Below are positions 17,221 to 29,167 of a stretch of DNA of 40,555 bases, in pieces. Source of the DNA: Myxococcaceae bacterium (GTDB lineage: Bacteria; Myxococcota; Myxococcia; Myxococcales; Myxococcaceae); assembly GCA_019694575.1 (NCBI GenBank), contig JAIBBR010000035.1:1-40555 (forward strand), written 5' to 3'. The position numbers and the translations under genes are program-made. The notes under the pieces were generated by a model that worked only from the letters and a program-made list of their open reading frames with translations, was not told the origin of the DNA and did no database searches. Numbering within the stretch: the first letter of the stretch is position 1; each line of letters starts with the position of its first letter.

Positions 17221-18396
17221 ATGAGAAGCCCTCGCGTAGCGGTTGGGCTGTGGGCGTCGCTGTTGTTGGGCGGCGCGTGCAAGACAATTCCCTTGAGCGG
17301 CGACCCCACGGTACCAGGGGAGCAACGGTCAGCTCCCGTGCACCTGTTCGACGTTGAGTGGTGGACTCCGTTGGTCAAACCGGGCCTGCTCGAATTTTTG
17401 CCCAGTGAACCCGCGGCTCCGGTGGTTGACCCCGACACCGAGAGGGTGATCGTCTGCACCCGTGACGGCATGGTGCGTGCTCTGTCGCCGATCACCGGCA
17501 AGCAAGAGTGGGAATTCAAGACTTATGGCCGCTGCTTCGCCGGGGCGACGATTGCCGATGGCATCGTGTATTTACCCGGTGGTGACGGCACGCTGTATGC
17601 CCTTCGCTCGGCCAACGGCGCGTTGCTGTGGTCATACAAAGCGCAAGAAGAATTGGTGACTTCGCCGGTTCTCGCTGACGGCAAATTGTTACTCGTTTCG
17701 GGCAGCGACACGTTGCTCGCTGTCGACGCGCAGACCGGCAAGTGGGTTTGGCAACACCGGCGCGATGCTCCGTCAGGGTTCACGATTCACGGTGCTTCAA
17801 CCCCACTGGTGCACGAGGGCCATGTTTTCGTCGGTTTTTCTGACGGTTATGTCGTCTCGGTAGCGCTCGGCGATGGCGTGCCTTCATGGGAGCGCAACTT
17901 GGCGCCGTCGGGCGGCATGCAGTTTCTCGACGCTGACGCTTCGCCGGTGCTCGACGCTTCAGGCAACCGCATTTATGTCGCGAGCTATAAGTCGGGTGTC
18001 TATGCGCTGTCAGCAGCCACCGGCGCGGTAGAATGGTTCTCGGCACAACCCGGCATCACCACGCTGCAAGGGCGTGATCAAACGTTGCTCGGCACCGGCG
18101 ACGGCAAGGTGTTTGCGTTGTCGCAGCAGGCGGGTCACGTGTTGTGGTCAATTGACTTAAGTGCCGACGGCAAGCAGCCGATGGCGGGCCAACGGCCGTT
18201 AATGGTGCCGGGTTATTTGCTGGTGCCGACCTCGAAGGCGTTGGTGTTCATCGACCCACGTTCGGGTCAAGTGATGACTTCGTGGAACCCAGGCAAAGGC
18301 GTGAGTGCAACACCCGCGCGCATGGGTAACCGGCTGTACGTGCTTTCGAATTTGGGCACCGTGTTCGCCATGCGCCTCACGGGTTTCGGCGAGTGA
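17221..18396 (+). CDS. BamB-like outer-membrane lipoprotein (PQQ-type beta-propeller)
   Basis: A 391-residue lipoprotein with a hydrophobic signal ending in LGGAC, giving a lipidated cysteine at residue 20. The rest is a beta-propeller of PQQ-like repeats. Blades show the VYxAxxDGxVxALxxxTGxxxW pattern, for example GTLYALRSANGALLW, LLAVDAQTGKWVW and GVYALSAATGAVEWF. BamB is an accessory lipoprotein of the BAM complex that inserts outer-membrane beta-barrels. The gene position just after der and a YfgM-like gene supports this role. Other PQQ-propeller lipoproteins remain possible. Its stop overlaps the next start in GTGA. Confidence 0.82.
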   Translation: MRSPRVAVGLWASLLLGGACKTIPLSGDPTVPGEQRSAPVHLFDVEWWTPLVKPGLLEFLPSEPAAPVVDPDTERVIVCTRDGMVRALSPITGKQEWEFKTYGRCFAGATIADGIVYLPGGDGTLYALRSANGALLWSYKAQEELVTSPVLADGKLLLVSGSDTLLAVDAQTGKWVWQHRRDAPSGFTIHGASTPLVHEGHVFVGFSDGYVVSVALGDGVPSWERNLAPSGGMQFLDADASPVLDASGNRIYVASYKSGVYALSAATGAVEWFSAQPGITTLQGRDQTLLGTGDGKVFALSQQAGHVLWSIDLSADGKQPMAGQRPLMVPGYLLVPTSKALVFIDPRSGQVMTSWNPGKGVSATPARMGNRLYVLSNLGTVFAMRLTGFGE

Positions 18397-18803
18397 AACG
18401 CGTCAAAGTGGTGGCGGCGTTGATCGCCAAAACGGGCGATGCGTCGTCGTTCTTGGTGCAGCAACGCCCAGCGAACAAAAGCCGCGGCAGTTTGTGGGAG
18501 TTTCCCGGCGGCAAAGTCGAGGCCGGCGAAAGTGACGCCGCGGCACTGAAACGCGAGTGCCATGAAGAGTTGGCTGTCGAATTGGCAGTCGGTGCTCAAT
18601 TGTGGAGCACGGTGCACGAATACACCGATCTCACTGTCGAGTTGGTGCTCTATGCCGGCACGATCGTCGCGGGAGAACCCCAGCCGTTGGGAGCACAGGC
18701 GCTGCGTTTCTGCACCCCTGCCGAGATGATGACGTTGCCATTTTGCGAAGCTGACGTGCCGCTGCTCGAGGCCTTGTCGGCCGGCCGCCTGGCGTGGCAA
18801 TAG
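18393..18803 (+). CDS. NUDIX hydrolase, MutT-like
   Basis: A 136-residue NUDIX protein. The NUDIX box runs G-KVEAG-E-x7-RECHEEL (about residues 36-57) with the metal-binding RE-x-x-EE residues intact; the glycine usual near the end of the box (EE-x-G) is replaced by Ala. Size and the early LVQQRP motif suggest an 8-oxo-dGTP diphosphatase of MutT type that cleans the nucleotide pool. Other small nucleotide diphosphatases cannot be excluded. The GTG start overlaps the bamB-like stop and the last 10 bases overlap the next gene, so it belongs to the same translationally linked operon. Confidence 0.87.
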   Translation: MKRVKVVAALIAKTGDASSFLVQQRPANKSRGSLWEFPGGKVEAGESDAAALKRECHEELAVELAVGAQLWSTVHEYTDLTVELVLYAGTIVAGEPQPLGAQALRFCTPAEMMTLPFCEADVPLLEALSAGRLAWQ

Positions 18804-19654
18804 CTGCGGGCGTGAAGCCTGCGTTGGGTCCACTTCAGCGAACGTTTCAGCTGCATCGGGGTATCGGCCCGTGGCGTGAACGCGATTTGTGGGCACGCGG
18901 TATCGATCACTGGGGCGAATTTCTGCGCCAAGCCCAGCAAGGCACGGTGACGTCAGCCAAGCTAGACCTGGCGCTGGCCGAAGCAATCGCTTGGGCACAA
19001 AAGGCACTCGCCGAGGGTAATTTAGAAGCCTTGGCCGCATTGTTGCCAGCCCGCGAGCAGTGGCGACTGTACCCACATTTTCCCGAAAGCGCGGCCTTCA
19101 TCGACATCGAGGCCGACGGAGAGCAGCAAATTACGGTGATCGGCGTATTCGATGCGCAAGGTCCCGCTACGTTCATTCGTGGGCGCAATTTGGCTGAAGC
19201 AGTGCCCAGGCTGCAAAACAGCGCATTGTGGGTGACCTTCAACGGCGCAGTCTTCGATGTGCCGGTGCTGAAGCGGCATTTCCCCCATTTGCGGGTGGCT
19301 CCGGCGCATGTCGATTTGCGGTTCTTGTGCCGTAAATTGAAGCTCAAAGGTGGGCTGAAGACGCTCGAAAAGCAGCTTGGGCTGACACGACCTGGCCACT
19401 TAGAAGGTATCAACGGCTTTGAAGCGATTCGGCTGTGGCGCGAGTTCACCTTCAACAAGCGCCTCGATGCACTGCGCGTGCTGGTGGAATACAACCTTTA
19501 CGACTGCATCAATTTGCGCACGCTGCTCGAGCATTCGATGGTGAGACTGTCAGAGCAGTTGGTTTGGGAAGACCCAGGCCAACACCAGCCGATTTTTGAG
19601 CGTGGAGAGGTCTTGTACGACGTGTCGCGGTTGCTGTTGAGCCTCGACGGTTAA
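18794..19654 (+). CDS. DEDD-type exonuclease-like protein (YprB/RNase H-like domain)
   Basis: A 286-residue protein with a helical N-terminal region (about 1-95) and an RNase H-like exonuclease domain. Exo I is FIDIE (D104, E106), Exo II is FNGAVFDVPVL (N150, D155) and Exo III is YNLYDC (about 233-238, with D237). All four acidic residues expected of DEDD 3'-5' nucleases are therefore present. It resembles the RNase_H_2/YprB family, whose substrates are not established. The GTG start overlaps the NUDIX gene by 10 bases. The stop codon shares TTAA with the stop of the converging minus-strand gene. Confidence 0.82.
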   Translation: MAIAAGVKPALGPLQRTFQLHRGIGPWRERDLWARGIDHWGEFLRQAQQGTVTSAKLDLALAEAIAWAQKALAEGNLEALAALLPAREQWRLYPHFPESAAFIDIEADGEQQITVIGVFDAQGPATFIRGRNLAEAVPRLQNSALWVTFNGAVFDVPVLKRHFPHLRVAPAHVDLRFLCRKLKLKGGLKTLEKQLGLTRPGHLEGINGFEAIRLWREFTFNKRLDALRVLVEYNLYDCINLRTLLEHSMVRLSEQLVWEDPGQHQPIFERGEVLYDVSRLLLSLDG

Positions 19655-20238
19655 CGAGAACGCCGGCGCTTTTTCGTTTTGACGGCCGGTTCGGGCTCGG
19701 GTTCGCCAGAAACGTGAATCGGCAGCCGGCAATCTTTGAAGAGCTTGCCTTGTGCATCAGACACGGCAGCGTGCATTTGAGCGTCAATAGCGAGCAGGTA
19801 CGAGCGGCCGGGTTTGAGAGGGGTTTGTAAGCCGATTTGGTAGTCAAGGCCGCCGCCGTTCAAAACAACTTCGTGATCGTCACTCACCACGATGCTGTCT
19901 GAGCCATCGAAGAGCCGCACCCGGTAGTCGACAAGCCGTGAAGAAAAGTGGAGCACCAGCTTGTCGGTTTTACCCGTTTCGAGCTGTGCGTCTTCAGCAT
20001 TGACCGAAAAGGGCTGCGTGCCGCCGTCGAGAAGAAACACCTCGCCATGGAAGGCGAGCCATTGTGGGCCGAGCACTGCCGGCACGAGTAAGCCGCCATC
20101 GACAATGCCGCCGTCAGAGACAACCGAGGAACCAGAATCGAGCGGCGTCGAAACCACAGTCGATACAGAACGTGAAGATGGATCACAGGCCGCCAGCCCC
20201 AGGAGCAGCCCCCACAGTAACAGGGTCCCATAATGCAC
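19651..20238 (-). CDS. Lipoprotein of unknown function
   Basis: A 195-residue lipoprotein. From the GTG at 20238 the signal is short and ideal: a Leu-rich core ending in LAAC, with the lipidated cysteine at residue 18. A Ser/Asp/Gly-rich spacer follows (about 19-45), as in many myxobacterial lipoproteins. The body looks beta-rich, with a HFSSRLVDYRVRLFDG-like strand pair resembling an Ig-like or carbohydrate-binding sandwich. The last residues are very basic (KTKKRRRSR), unusual for an exported protein. The open frame continues upstream to 20340, but that would bury the signal. Its stop overlaps that of the exonuclease-like gene. Confidence 0.72.
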   Translation of the reverse strand: MHYGTLLLWGLLLGLAACDPSSRSVSTVVSTPLDSGSSVVSDGGIVDGGLLVPAVLGPQWLAFHGEVFLLDGGTQPFSVNAEDAQLETGKTDKLVLHFSSRLVDYRVRLFDGSDSIVVSDDHEVVLNGGGLDYQIGLQTPLKPGRSYLLAIDAQMHAAVSDAQGKLFKDCRLPIHVSGEPEPEPAVKTKKRRRSR

Positions 20239-20408
20239 GTTATGTAAACTAGCTTGGTGAGCGAATTGAGGGGCGCCCCCTGTTGCCTGCGGCGTGAAAG
20301 TTTGCCTATTTCTGCAACTGAGGGCGCGTGGGCTCGTCATTGGGCAGCTGTTCCCTTAAGTTGTTCGTCGTCGACCTTCAACAAGCAAGCCGTCGAGGAG
20401 TTTGAAGC
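20239..20408. promoter_or_regulatory. Divergent promoter region with a perfect GC palindrome
   Basis: This 170-base gap separates the starts of two divergent genes, so promoters in both directions must lie here or inside the flanks. A perfect 10-base palindrome GGGGCGCCCC is at 20270-20279, about 32 bases from the lipoprotein start, and could be an operator. No convincing -35/-10 pair can be assigned by eye. The plus-strand gene has its own GAGGAG ribosome-binding site at the right end. Confidence 0.35.
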
Positions 20409-20753
20409 ATGGCCACCTCCAGTCAGCGTGTTCCGCCCAAAGCCCCCTCTCGCGCCAAAGTTGGCGGCAAGGTTTTCACCAGCCCCCAGGAGCAAGTGCG
20501 AGGTCTCAATAAGCTTTTGGCCTCTGTTCCGGCTTTTCGCGGGTTGATGAATACGATCAAGAAGTACCAAGAGAACCAGGGCAACGGGTCTTCTTTCATC
20601 GACCCAGAGCGCTTCGCCAACGAAGTCGTGCTCGCCGACAAAAAGCTGGGGCCCAGGTTAAAACAGCTTGGCGTCACTGTCGGTATTCAGCTCGTCGCCT
20701 TCGCGCGTGATGAAATGACAGGCGCCCCCCCTAAACGCTGGAAGCACCCGTAA
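20409..20753 (+). CDS. Small basic protein of unknown function
   Basis: A 114-residue, Lys/Arg-rich soluble protein without signal peptide or membrane helix. The first 20 residues are Pro/Ser/Lys-rich and probably disordered; helices follow. The start is well supported by GAGGAG eight bases before the ATG. It stands alone between a divergent lipoprotein gene and the converging guaA gene, whose stop is 9 bases away. The domain is not recognised. The basic charge would allow nucleic-acid or ribosome binding, but nothing in the sequence proves it. Confidence 0.7.
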   Translation: MATSSQRVPPKAPSRAKVGGKVFTSPQEQVRGLNKLLASVPAFRGLMNTIKKYQENQGNGSSFIDPERFANEVVLADKKLGPRLKQLGVTVGIQLVAFARDEMTGAPPKRWKHP

Positions 20754-20762
20754 CCTCGCCGC

Positions 20763-22313
20763 TCATTCCCACTCGATGGTGGCCGGCGGCTTCGACGAAA
20801 CGTCGTAAACCACCCGGTTGATGCCGCGCACTTCGTTGATGATACGGCTCGACATTTTCTCGAGCAGCTCATACGGCAAACGCGCCCAGTCGGCTGTCAT
20901 GCCGTCGACGCTGGTGACCGCGCGAATGACACATGTCTGCTCATACGTTCGCTCGTCGCCCATCACGCCCACGCTGTAGACCGGCAGCAGCACGGCGAAG
21001 GCCTGCCATAGCTGTGTGTACAAGCCCGCCCGCGCAATCTCGTCTTGAACGATCACATCGGCTTTGCGCAGCACGGCCAGGCGAGGCTCGGTCACTTCTC
21101 CCAAGCAACGAATCGCCAAACCCGGCCCTGGGAACGGCTGACGCTGCACCATGGCGTCAGGCAGACCGAGCTCCTTGCCCAGCACACGCACTTCGTCTTT
21201 GAAGAGCTCGCGCAGCGGCTCTACCAACTTCAAATGCATTTTTTCAGGCAACCCCCCCACGTTGTGATGGCTCTTGATTGTCGCCGACGGGCCTTTGGTT
21301 GAAATCGATTCGATCACGTCGGGGTACAGCGTGCCCTGCGCCAAGAACTTCGCGCCGTCGACGTGCTTCGCCGCGTCTTCGAAAACGGCTACGAATTCAC
21401 GGCCGATGATCTTTCGTTTCTGCTCGGGATCGTTCACGCCCCGCAAAGCTTCCAAAAACCGCTCCCGCGCATCGACTGTCTTTAGCGGCACGTGAAAACG
21501 ATCGACGAATAACGCCTCGACCTGCGCCCGCTCGCCTTCGCGCAACAGCCCATTGTCGACAAAAATGCACTGCAAACGTTCGCCAATTGCGCGGTGAATC
21601 AACAACGCCGCCACCGAGCTGTCGACGCCTCCTGACAACCCGCAGATCACCCTGCCATCTTCGACTTGGTGACGAATCGTCTCTTCGGCTTCGCGCGCGA
21701 AGCCCTTCATCGTCCACGTGCCTGACACTTTGCAGTCAGTGAAGAGAAACGACTGCAACATCTCGCGGCCGGCGGGCGTGTGCACCACCTCGGGGTGAAA
21801 CTGGAGCCCATAAATCGGCTTGTGCTCATGCGCCGCGGCGGCGAATGGCGCTGACGGCGTGTGCCCAATGGCGTGAAACCCGTCGGGCAGCTCCTCGACC
21901 CGGTCGCCGTGGCTCATCCACACCTTGAGCTGCTCCCCCTTGCGGAACGAAGCAAACGGGCCGCGCGACTTCAACACTTCGACCTGCGCTGGCCCGAACT
22001 CGCGGTGGGCGCTCTTGTCGACGCGGCCGCCGAGCATCTTCGACAGCAACTGCAAGCCGTAGCAAATGCCCAAAACAGGAACGCCGAGCGTGAATACTGA
22101 AGGGTCACACCGAGGAGAACCCTCGGCCTCAACCGATGAAGGGCCTCCCGACAGAATGATGCCCTGGGGACCAAACGCTCTGATTTTGTCTTCAGGCAAG
22201 TCGGGGCGGTGAATTTCGCAGTACACCCCAAGCTCGCGAACGCGCCGGGCGATCAGCTGCGTGTACTGGCTGCCAAAATCGAGAATCAGTATCTTTTCTT
22301 TCGTCAGATCCAA
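20763..22313 (-). CDS. guaA: GMP synthase (glutamine-hydrolysing)
   Basis: A 516-residue bifunctional enzyme that converts XMP to GMP with glutamine and ATP. The N-terminal class-I glutamine amidotransferase domain has the nucleophile C84 in GICYGLQ and the H173/E175 pair in QFHPEV. The ATP-pyrophosphatase domain has the P-loop SGGVDSS (227-233). The C-terminal dimerisation domain carries FPGPGLAIR and ends in the typical PPATIEWE. The length is normal. In many bacteria guaA follows guaB directly; here a plus-strand lipoprotein gene separates them, so guaA must have its own promoter in the 74-base gap upstream (22314-22387). Confidence 0.97.
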   Translation of the reverse strand: MDLTKEKILILDFGSQYTQLIARRVRELGVYCEIHRPDLPEDKIRAFGPQGIILSGGPSSVEAEGSPRCDPSVFTLGVPVLGICYGLQLLSKMLGGRVDKSAHREFGPAQVEVLKSRGPFASFRKGEQLKVWMSHGDRVEELPDGFHAIGHTPSAPFAAAAHEHKPIYGLQFHPEVVHTPAGREMLQSFLFTDCKVSGTWTMKGFAREAEETIRHQVEDGRVICGLSGGVDSSVAALLIHRAIGERLQCIFVDNGLLREGERAQVEALFVDRFHVPLKTVDARERFLEALRGVNDPEQKRKIIGREFVAVFEDAAKHVDGAKFLAQGTLYPDVIESISTKGPSATIKSHHNVGGLPEKMHLKLVEPLRELFKDEVRVLGKELGLPDAMVQRQPFPGPGLAIRCLGEVTEPRLAVLRKADVIVQDEIARAGLYTQLWQAFAVLLPVYSVGVMGDERTYEQTCVIRAVTSVDGMTADWARLPYELLEKMSSRIINEVRGINRVVYDVSSKPPATIEWE

Positions 22314-22387
22314 AAAGGCACCCTTCTCTTATTCGTGAAGCGATGGCGTTGACTTGTCACCAATAGCGCTACCAGACTGACACGCCA

Positions 22388-22972
22388 ATGAATAACCGAC
22401 TTCTGGCCGGAATGTGCGCTGCGGTTGTATTGGGCGCTTGCGTCAAAGAAATCAGCTCTGATGAGCGGCTCGAGCGAGCCACTGCCCGTCACAGCCCCAA
22501 GACTGAAGCGGGCGCGACCGAGCTGGCCAAGGTGCGTTGCGACGACGCGCAAGACGCGTTGACCAAAGCGCAAAGCGACAACCGCCCCGACGGAGATCGT
22601 CTGCAAGGCTATGTCGACCTCTACCTGTCTCTGCAGGCACGGAGCGACAAGTTCGAAGAAGTGATGAACCGTTACCCTGACCTGGCCTACCAAGAGTCGA
22701 CCCAAGGGCTGGTCGCCGCCCGCGAGAAGTGCACGCAAATGGCCGCTGACGTGCGCGTTGCTTTCGAAACCTACGTGCGCGAGTTGGTAGAGCTGCCCAC
22801 GGTGCAAGAGATTCGCGGCGGTTCTCCGACCGTGGTGGCGCGGCTCGATTTCGGTATTTTGCGCAACGCGATCGAAAAGCTCGCTCCCGATGATCGCGAG
22901 CAGTTGCTGAGCCGCGTGGCCGCCGCCGAAAAGAAAGTCGACGCCAAGCCTGACAAGAAGCGCGGCAAGTAG
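22388..22972 (+). CDS. Lipoprotein of unknown function between guaA and guaB
   Basis: A 194-residue lipoprotein with a clear signal: a hydrophobic core ending in VLGAC sets the lipidated cysteine at residue 18. The mature part is charged and strongly helical, with a KR/E-rich C terminus (KKVDAKPDKKRGK). Two further cysteines (C51 and C114) could form a disulfide. No domain is recognised. It is transcribed away from guaA and toward guaB. Its stop codon lies in the loop of a hairpin that may terminate transcription on both strands. Confidence 0.72.
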   Translation: MNNRLLAGMCAAVVLGACVKEISSDERLERATARHSPKTEAGATELAKVRCDDAQDALTKAQSDNRPDGDRLQGYVDLYLSLQARSDKFEEVMNRYPDLAYQESTQGLVAAREKCTQMAADVRVAFETYVRELVELPTVQEIRGGSPTVVARLDFGILRNAIEKLAPDDREQLLSRVAAAEKKVDAKPDKKRGK

Positions 22973-22980
22973 CCGCGTTT
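22958..22980. terminator. Possible bidirectional terminator between converging genes
   Basis: The stem CGCGGC (22961-22966) pairs perfectly with GCCGCG (22972-22977) around the loop AAGTA. It extends by AAG/TTT to about nine pairs including one G-U, and the stem itself ends in TTT on the plus strand. It overlaps the end of the lipoprotein gene and lies 8 bases past the guaB stop. The U-tract is short, so efficiency is uncertain. Confidence 0.45.
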
Positions 22981-22987
22981 CACTGCA

Positions 22988-26720
<3,733 letters not shown>

Positions 26721-26773
26721 CGTTTATTCCTGCGAAGTCATGAGCTCCACGCGGGCAATGCATCAGGCGACAT

Positions 26774-27751
26774 TCAACTTCGCGGCGACGTCCGTTCACG
26801 CTCACCCAGCGCCGCCTGCAGATATTTACCGGACAACTTCCGCCCAATGAGCGCCTGCGCTTGCTCACCCGCTTCAACCAACTTCGACAGCGAAACACCG
26901 CAGTCCACGCCAATGCCTTCGAGCATGTAGACGAGATCTTCCGTCGCCAAATTACCCGCCGCTCCCGGTGCATACGGGCAACCTCCGAGCCCACCGATGC
27001 TGGAATCAAAAGTCGTCACCCCCATCGACAACCCCACCAGCACATTCGCCAGCGCCGTACCGCGCGTGTCGTGCATGTGCAGCGCAAGCTCTTCAGCCCG
27101 AAAATCAGCGCGCAACGCTTCGAGCACCTGCGCCACGTGCTTCGGAGTACCCACGCCAATCGTGTCACCGAGCGACAGCTGATAAAGCCCCAACCCCTTT
27201 AGCTGCTTGCACAGCGCCACCACGCTTTCGACCGGAACTTTTCCCTCGTACGGGCAGCCCCACACCGTCGACAAATAGCAGCGCACCCGCATGCCGGCCT
27301 TGAGCGCCGCTTCAGACACTTCAGCCACCGTGCGCAGCGCCTCAGCCACCGTCTTGTTGATGTTCCTTTTCGAATGCGACTCGGTCACCGACATGAACAC
27401 CGCGGCTTCTCTTAAGTCCACCGCCTTGGCGCGCTCCAAGCCCTTCAAGTTAGGAACCAGTGCCGAAAACGTCACTCCGGCAGGCTGGCCAATCAACGCA
27501 AACAAACCTTCAGCGTCAGCGAGCTGGGGAATCCACCGGGGAGAGACAAACGAGCTCACTTCAATGCGCTTCAAGCCACTTACGACCAGCGCGTTGATCA
27601 ACTGTGCCTTGGCCTGGGTGGTCAGCGCACGCAGCTCATTCTGCAGCCCGTCGCGCGGGCCGACCTCGTAAACGTCAACCGACTTGGGGAGCTCAGAAAA
27701 AAGCGTCAGGCCCGTGCCGCGCTGTGGGTAGTCGCTACTCACGTTCAGCAC
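26774..27751 (-). CDS. Hydroxymethylglutaryl-CoA lyase
   Basis: A 325-residue HMG-CoA lyase, cleaving HMG-CoA to acetyl-CoA and acetoacetate, the last step of leucine breakdown. The TIM-barrel motifs are present: GPRDGLQNE (31-39, catalytic Arg/Asp), the metal ligands in HMHD (225-228), and the active-site cysteine C258 in GGLGGCPYAPGAAGN with Asn267. These match the human enzyme position by position with a constant offset. The start is GTG at 27751, or a GTG at 27742 that is better spaced from an AGG; either overlaps the upstream methyltransferase gene. The other leucine-pathway candidates are some 17-20 kb away in this window. Confidence 0.92.
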   Translation of the reverse strand: MLNVSSDYPQRGTGLTLFSELPKSVDVYEVGPRDGLQNELRALTTQAKAQLINALVVSGLKRIEVSSFVSPRWIPQLADAEGLFALIGQPAGVTFSALVPNLKGLERAKAVDLREAAVFMSVTESHSKRNINKTVAEALRTVAEVSEAALKAGMRVRCYLSTVWGCPYEGKVPVESVVALCKQLKGLGLYQLSLGDTIGVGTPKHVAQVLEALRADFRAEELALHMHDTRGTALANVLVGLSMGVTTFDSSIGGLGGCPYAPGAAGNLATEDLVYMLEGIGVDCGVSLSKLVEAGEQAQALIGRKLSGKYLQAALGERERTSPRS

Positions 27752-28463
27752 CTACGATTAGCTCAACCGACTGCTGAGACAAGGCTCCTTTGTCGCTGCC
27801 ACCCTGCACGAAAAGAACCCTCATGCCGGCCCGGGTAAGTAGTTCTTCTAGCTCTGCTTCAGCGTAGTAGCGAATTTCGTAGGTTGCTTTTAAAACCCGG
27901 CCGCTCGGTTCAGCCAAGCTGCGCACGCCGATGTCGCGCATGCGAACCGAGTCGTAATGCACCTGATCGCTCACCCGGCAACCGTCTGCGAACGTGTCGA
28001 CATGCAGCGCTGGCCCCCTCTGTTGCGCATGCAACAACGGCACGTGCTGAAAGAGCAGCCGACCGCTCGGCTTGAGCACGCGGGCGATCTCTCGAAACAA
28101 TGGCAGCTGCGCCGAATCGTCGAAGGTGAACAGCGCCGAATACCAGGCGAAAACCCCCGCGAAATGTTCGTCTCGAAACGGCAAGGCGAAAAAGTCTCCC
28201 CGCGCGACAGCGCCCTGCGGCCGCGCCTCTTGCAATGACAGTTGATCGCCATCGATGCCGATCAGCCGACGCGATGTCTGCTTGCCCAGCGGCCCCAAAT
28301 GGCGGCCGTGGCCGCAGCCCAGATCGAGAACGGGGCCCCCAACGGGCAGCGCGTTCAACGCCTGACGCAAGTACGCGCATTCGCGCTCAGTCTGCACGGC
28401 GCTCAAGTACGGCCGCGTGGTGCGTAAGTACACTTCGCCGAAAAAAGGAGTGGTCGCCGTCAT
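27735..28463 (-). CDS. Class I SAM-dependent methyltransferase
   Basis: A 242-residue methyltransferase of the Methyltransf_11 type. Motif I is VLDLGCGHG (45-53), with the acidic residue of motif II in GIDGD (69-73) and a D-F-F-A-L-P-F motif III-like segment (90-96). The later RVLKPSGRLLFQ segment is a typical post-motif strand. The start at 28463 overlaps the upstream stop as TGATG; a longer frame from 28529 lies wholly inside that gene. The substrate is unknown. The HMG-CoA lyase start lies inside its 3' end, so the two are translationally coupled, although no functional link is obvious. Confidence 0.88.
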   Translation of the reverse strand: MTATTPFFGEVYLRTTRPYLSAVQTERECAYLRQALNALPVGGPVLDLGCGHGRHLGPLGKQTSRRLIGIDGDQLSLQEARPQGAVARGDFFALPFRDEHFAGVFAWYSALFTFDDSAQLPLFREIARVLKPSGRLLFQHVPLLHAQQRGPALHVDTFADGCRVSDQVHYDSVRMRDIGVRSLAEPSGRVLKATYEIRYYAEAELEELLTRAGMRVLFVQGGSDKGALSQQSVELIVGAERE

Positions 28464-29086
28464 CAAAAACCCCGCCACAGAACAAGCCCGGCCATCGCAG
28501 CCAAGGCGAGGCCCACCGCCGCTCCCCACAGCATCTGTCGACGCCGGTGCCTGTTCAGCCGGGCATTCACCTCGTCGAGTCGAATGCGCTGCGACTGTGA
28601 CATGTAGTTGTCGTAGCGAACCGTGTCGGCGTTGCGTGTCACCGCATCGCCGCTCGATTTCGTCTCTGCACCCACGAGCGCTTGCTCGACGATGTGCTTG
28701 AAGTGGCGAATCGACTTGTCTGCCTCGCTGTAGTTTTTTAACGCTTGGTGTGCACGCTGTACCCGTTCGACCCGAATTTTGTCAGCGACGTCGAATATGT
28801 AATCGCCCTGAACGCGGGCGCCACTGCTCTCGGCAGCTTCGACGGGCAGTCCGGTGCGTAAGCCGGCGTGCGTGTCCCACACGAAATAGTCGTCGAAGAG
28901 TTGCAGTTCTTGGCGAAACACCACGCCGTTACCGTCGACGTAGGTGGTGAGATCGGCACCCTTTGCACCGCGGTGCCAAAGAATGCGGTGGCCATTGGCG
29001 TCGGGCAGAGATTCTCCCGCACGTACACGGCACATCGTGTCGATGGCGGTACGGAGTTGATCAGGTGTGCGTGGAAGAGCTGCCAT
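28463..29086 (-). CDS. Tail-anchored membrane protein of unknown function
   Basis: A 207-residue protein whose only hydrophobic segment is at the very C terminus (about the last 23 residues, LWGAAVGLALAAMAGLVLW plus RGF), preceded by a basic RHRRRQ patch. It would be a cytoplasmic domain held on the inner membrane by its tail. The soluble part has no motif that I recognise; the middle contains a charged helix (about 100-175). The start at 29086 is chosen (MAALPRTPDQL); a GTG at 29122 would add 12 residues. It is the first gene of a minus-strand trio with the methyltransferase and HMG-CoA lyase, and is divergent from the large lipoprotein gene. Confidence 0.7.
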   Translation of the reverse strand: MAALPRTPDQLRTAIDTMCRVRAGESLPDANGHRILWHRGAKGADLTTYVDGNGVVFRQELQLFDDYFVWDTHAGLRTGLPVEAAESSGARVQGDYIFDVADKIRVERVQRAHQALKNYSEADKSIRHFKHIVEQALVGAETKSSGDAVTRNADTVRYDNYMSQSQRIRLDEVNARLNRHRRRQMLWGAAVGLALAAMAGLVLWRGF

Positions 29087-29167
29087 CTGCCCGAAAGCTA
29101 TCGCACTGGTCAGCGACGTCACGGCCTGAGTTGGCCTTCACGCGCGGGAGCGGGCTAAGTCGTCGCC

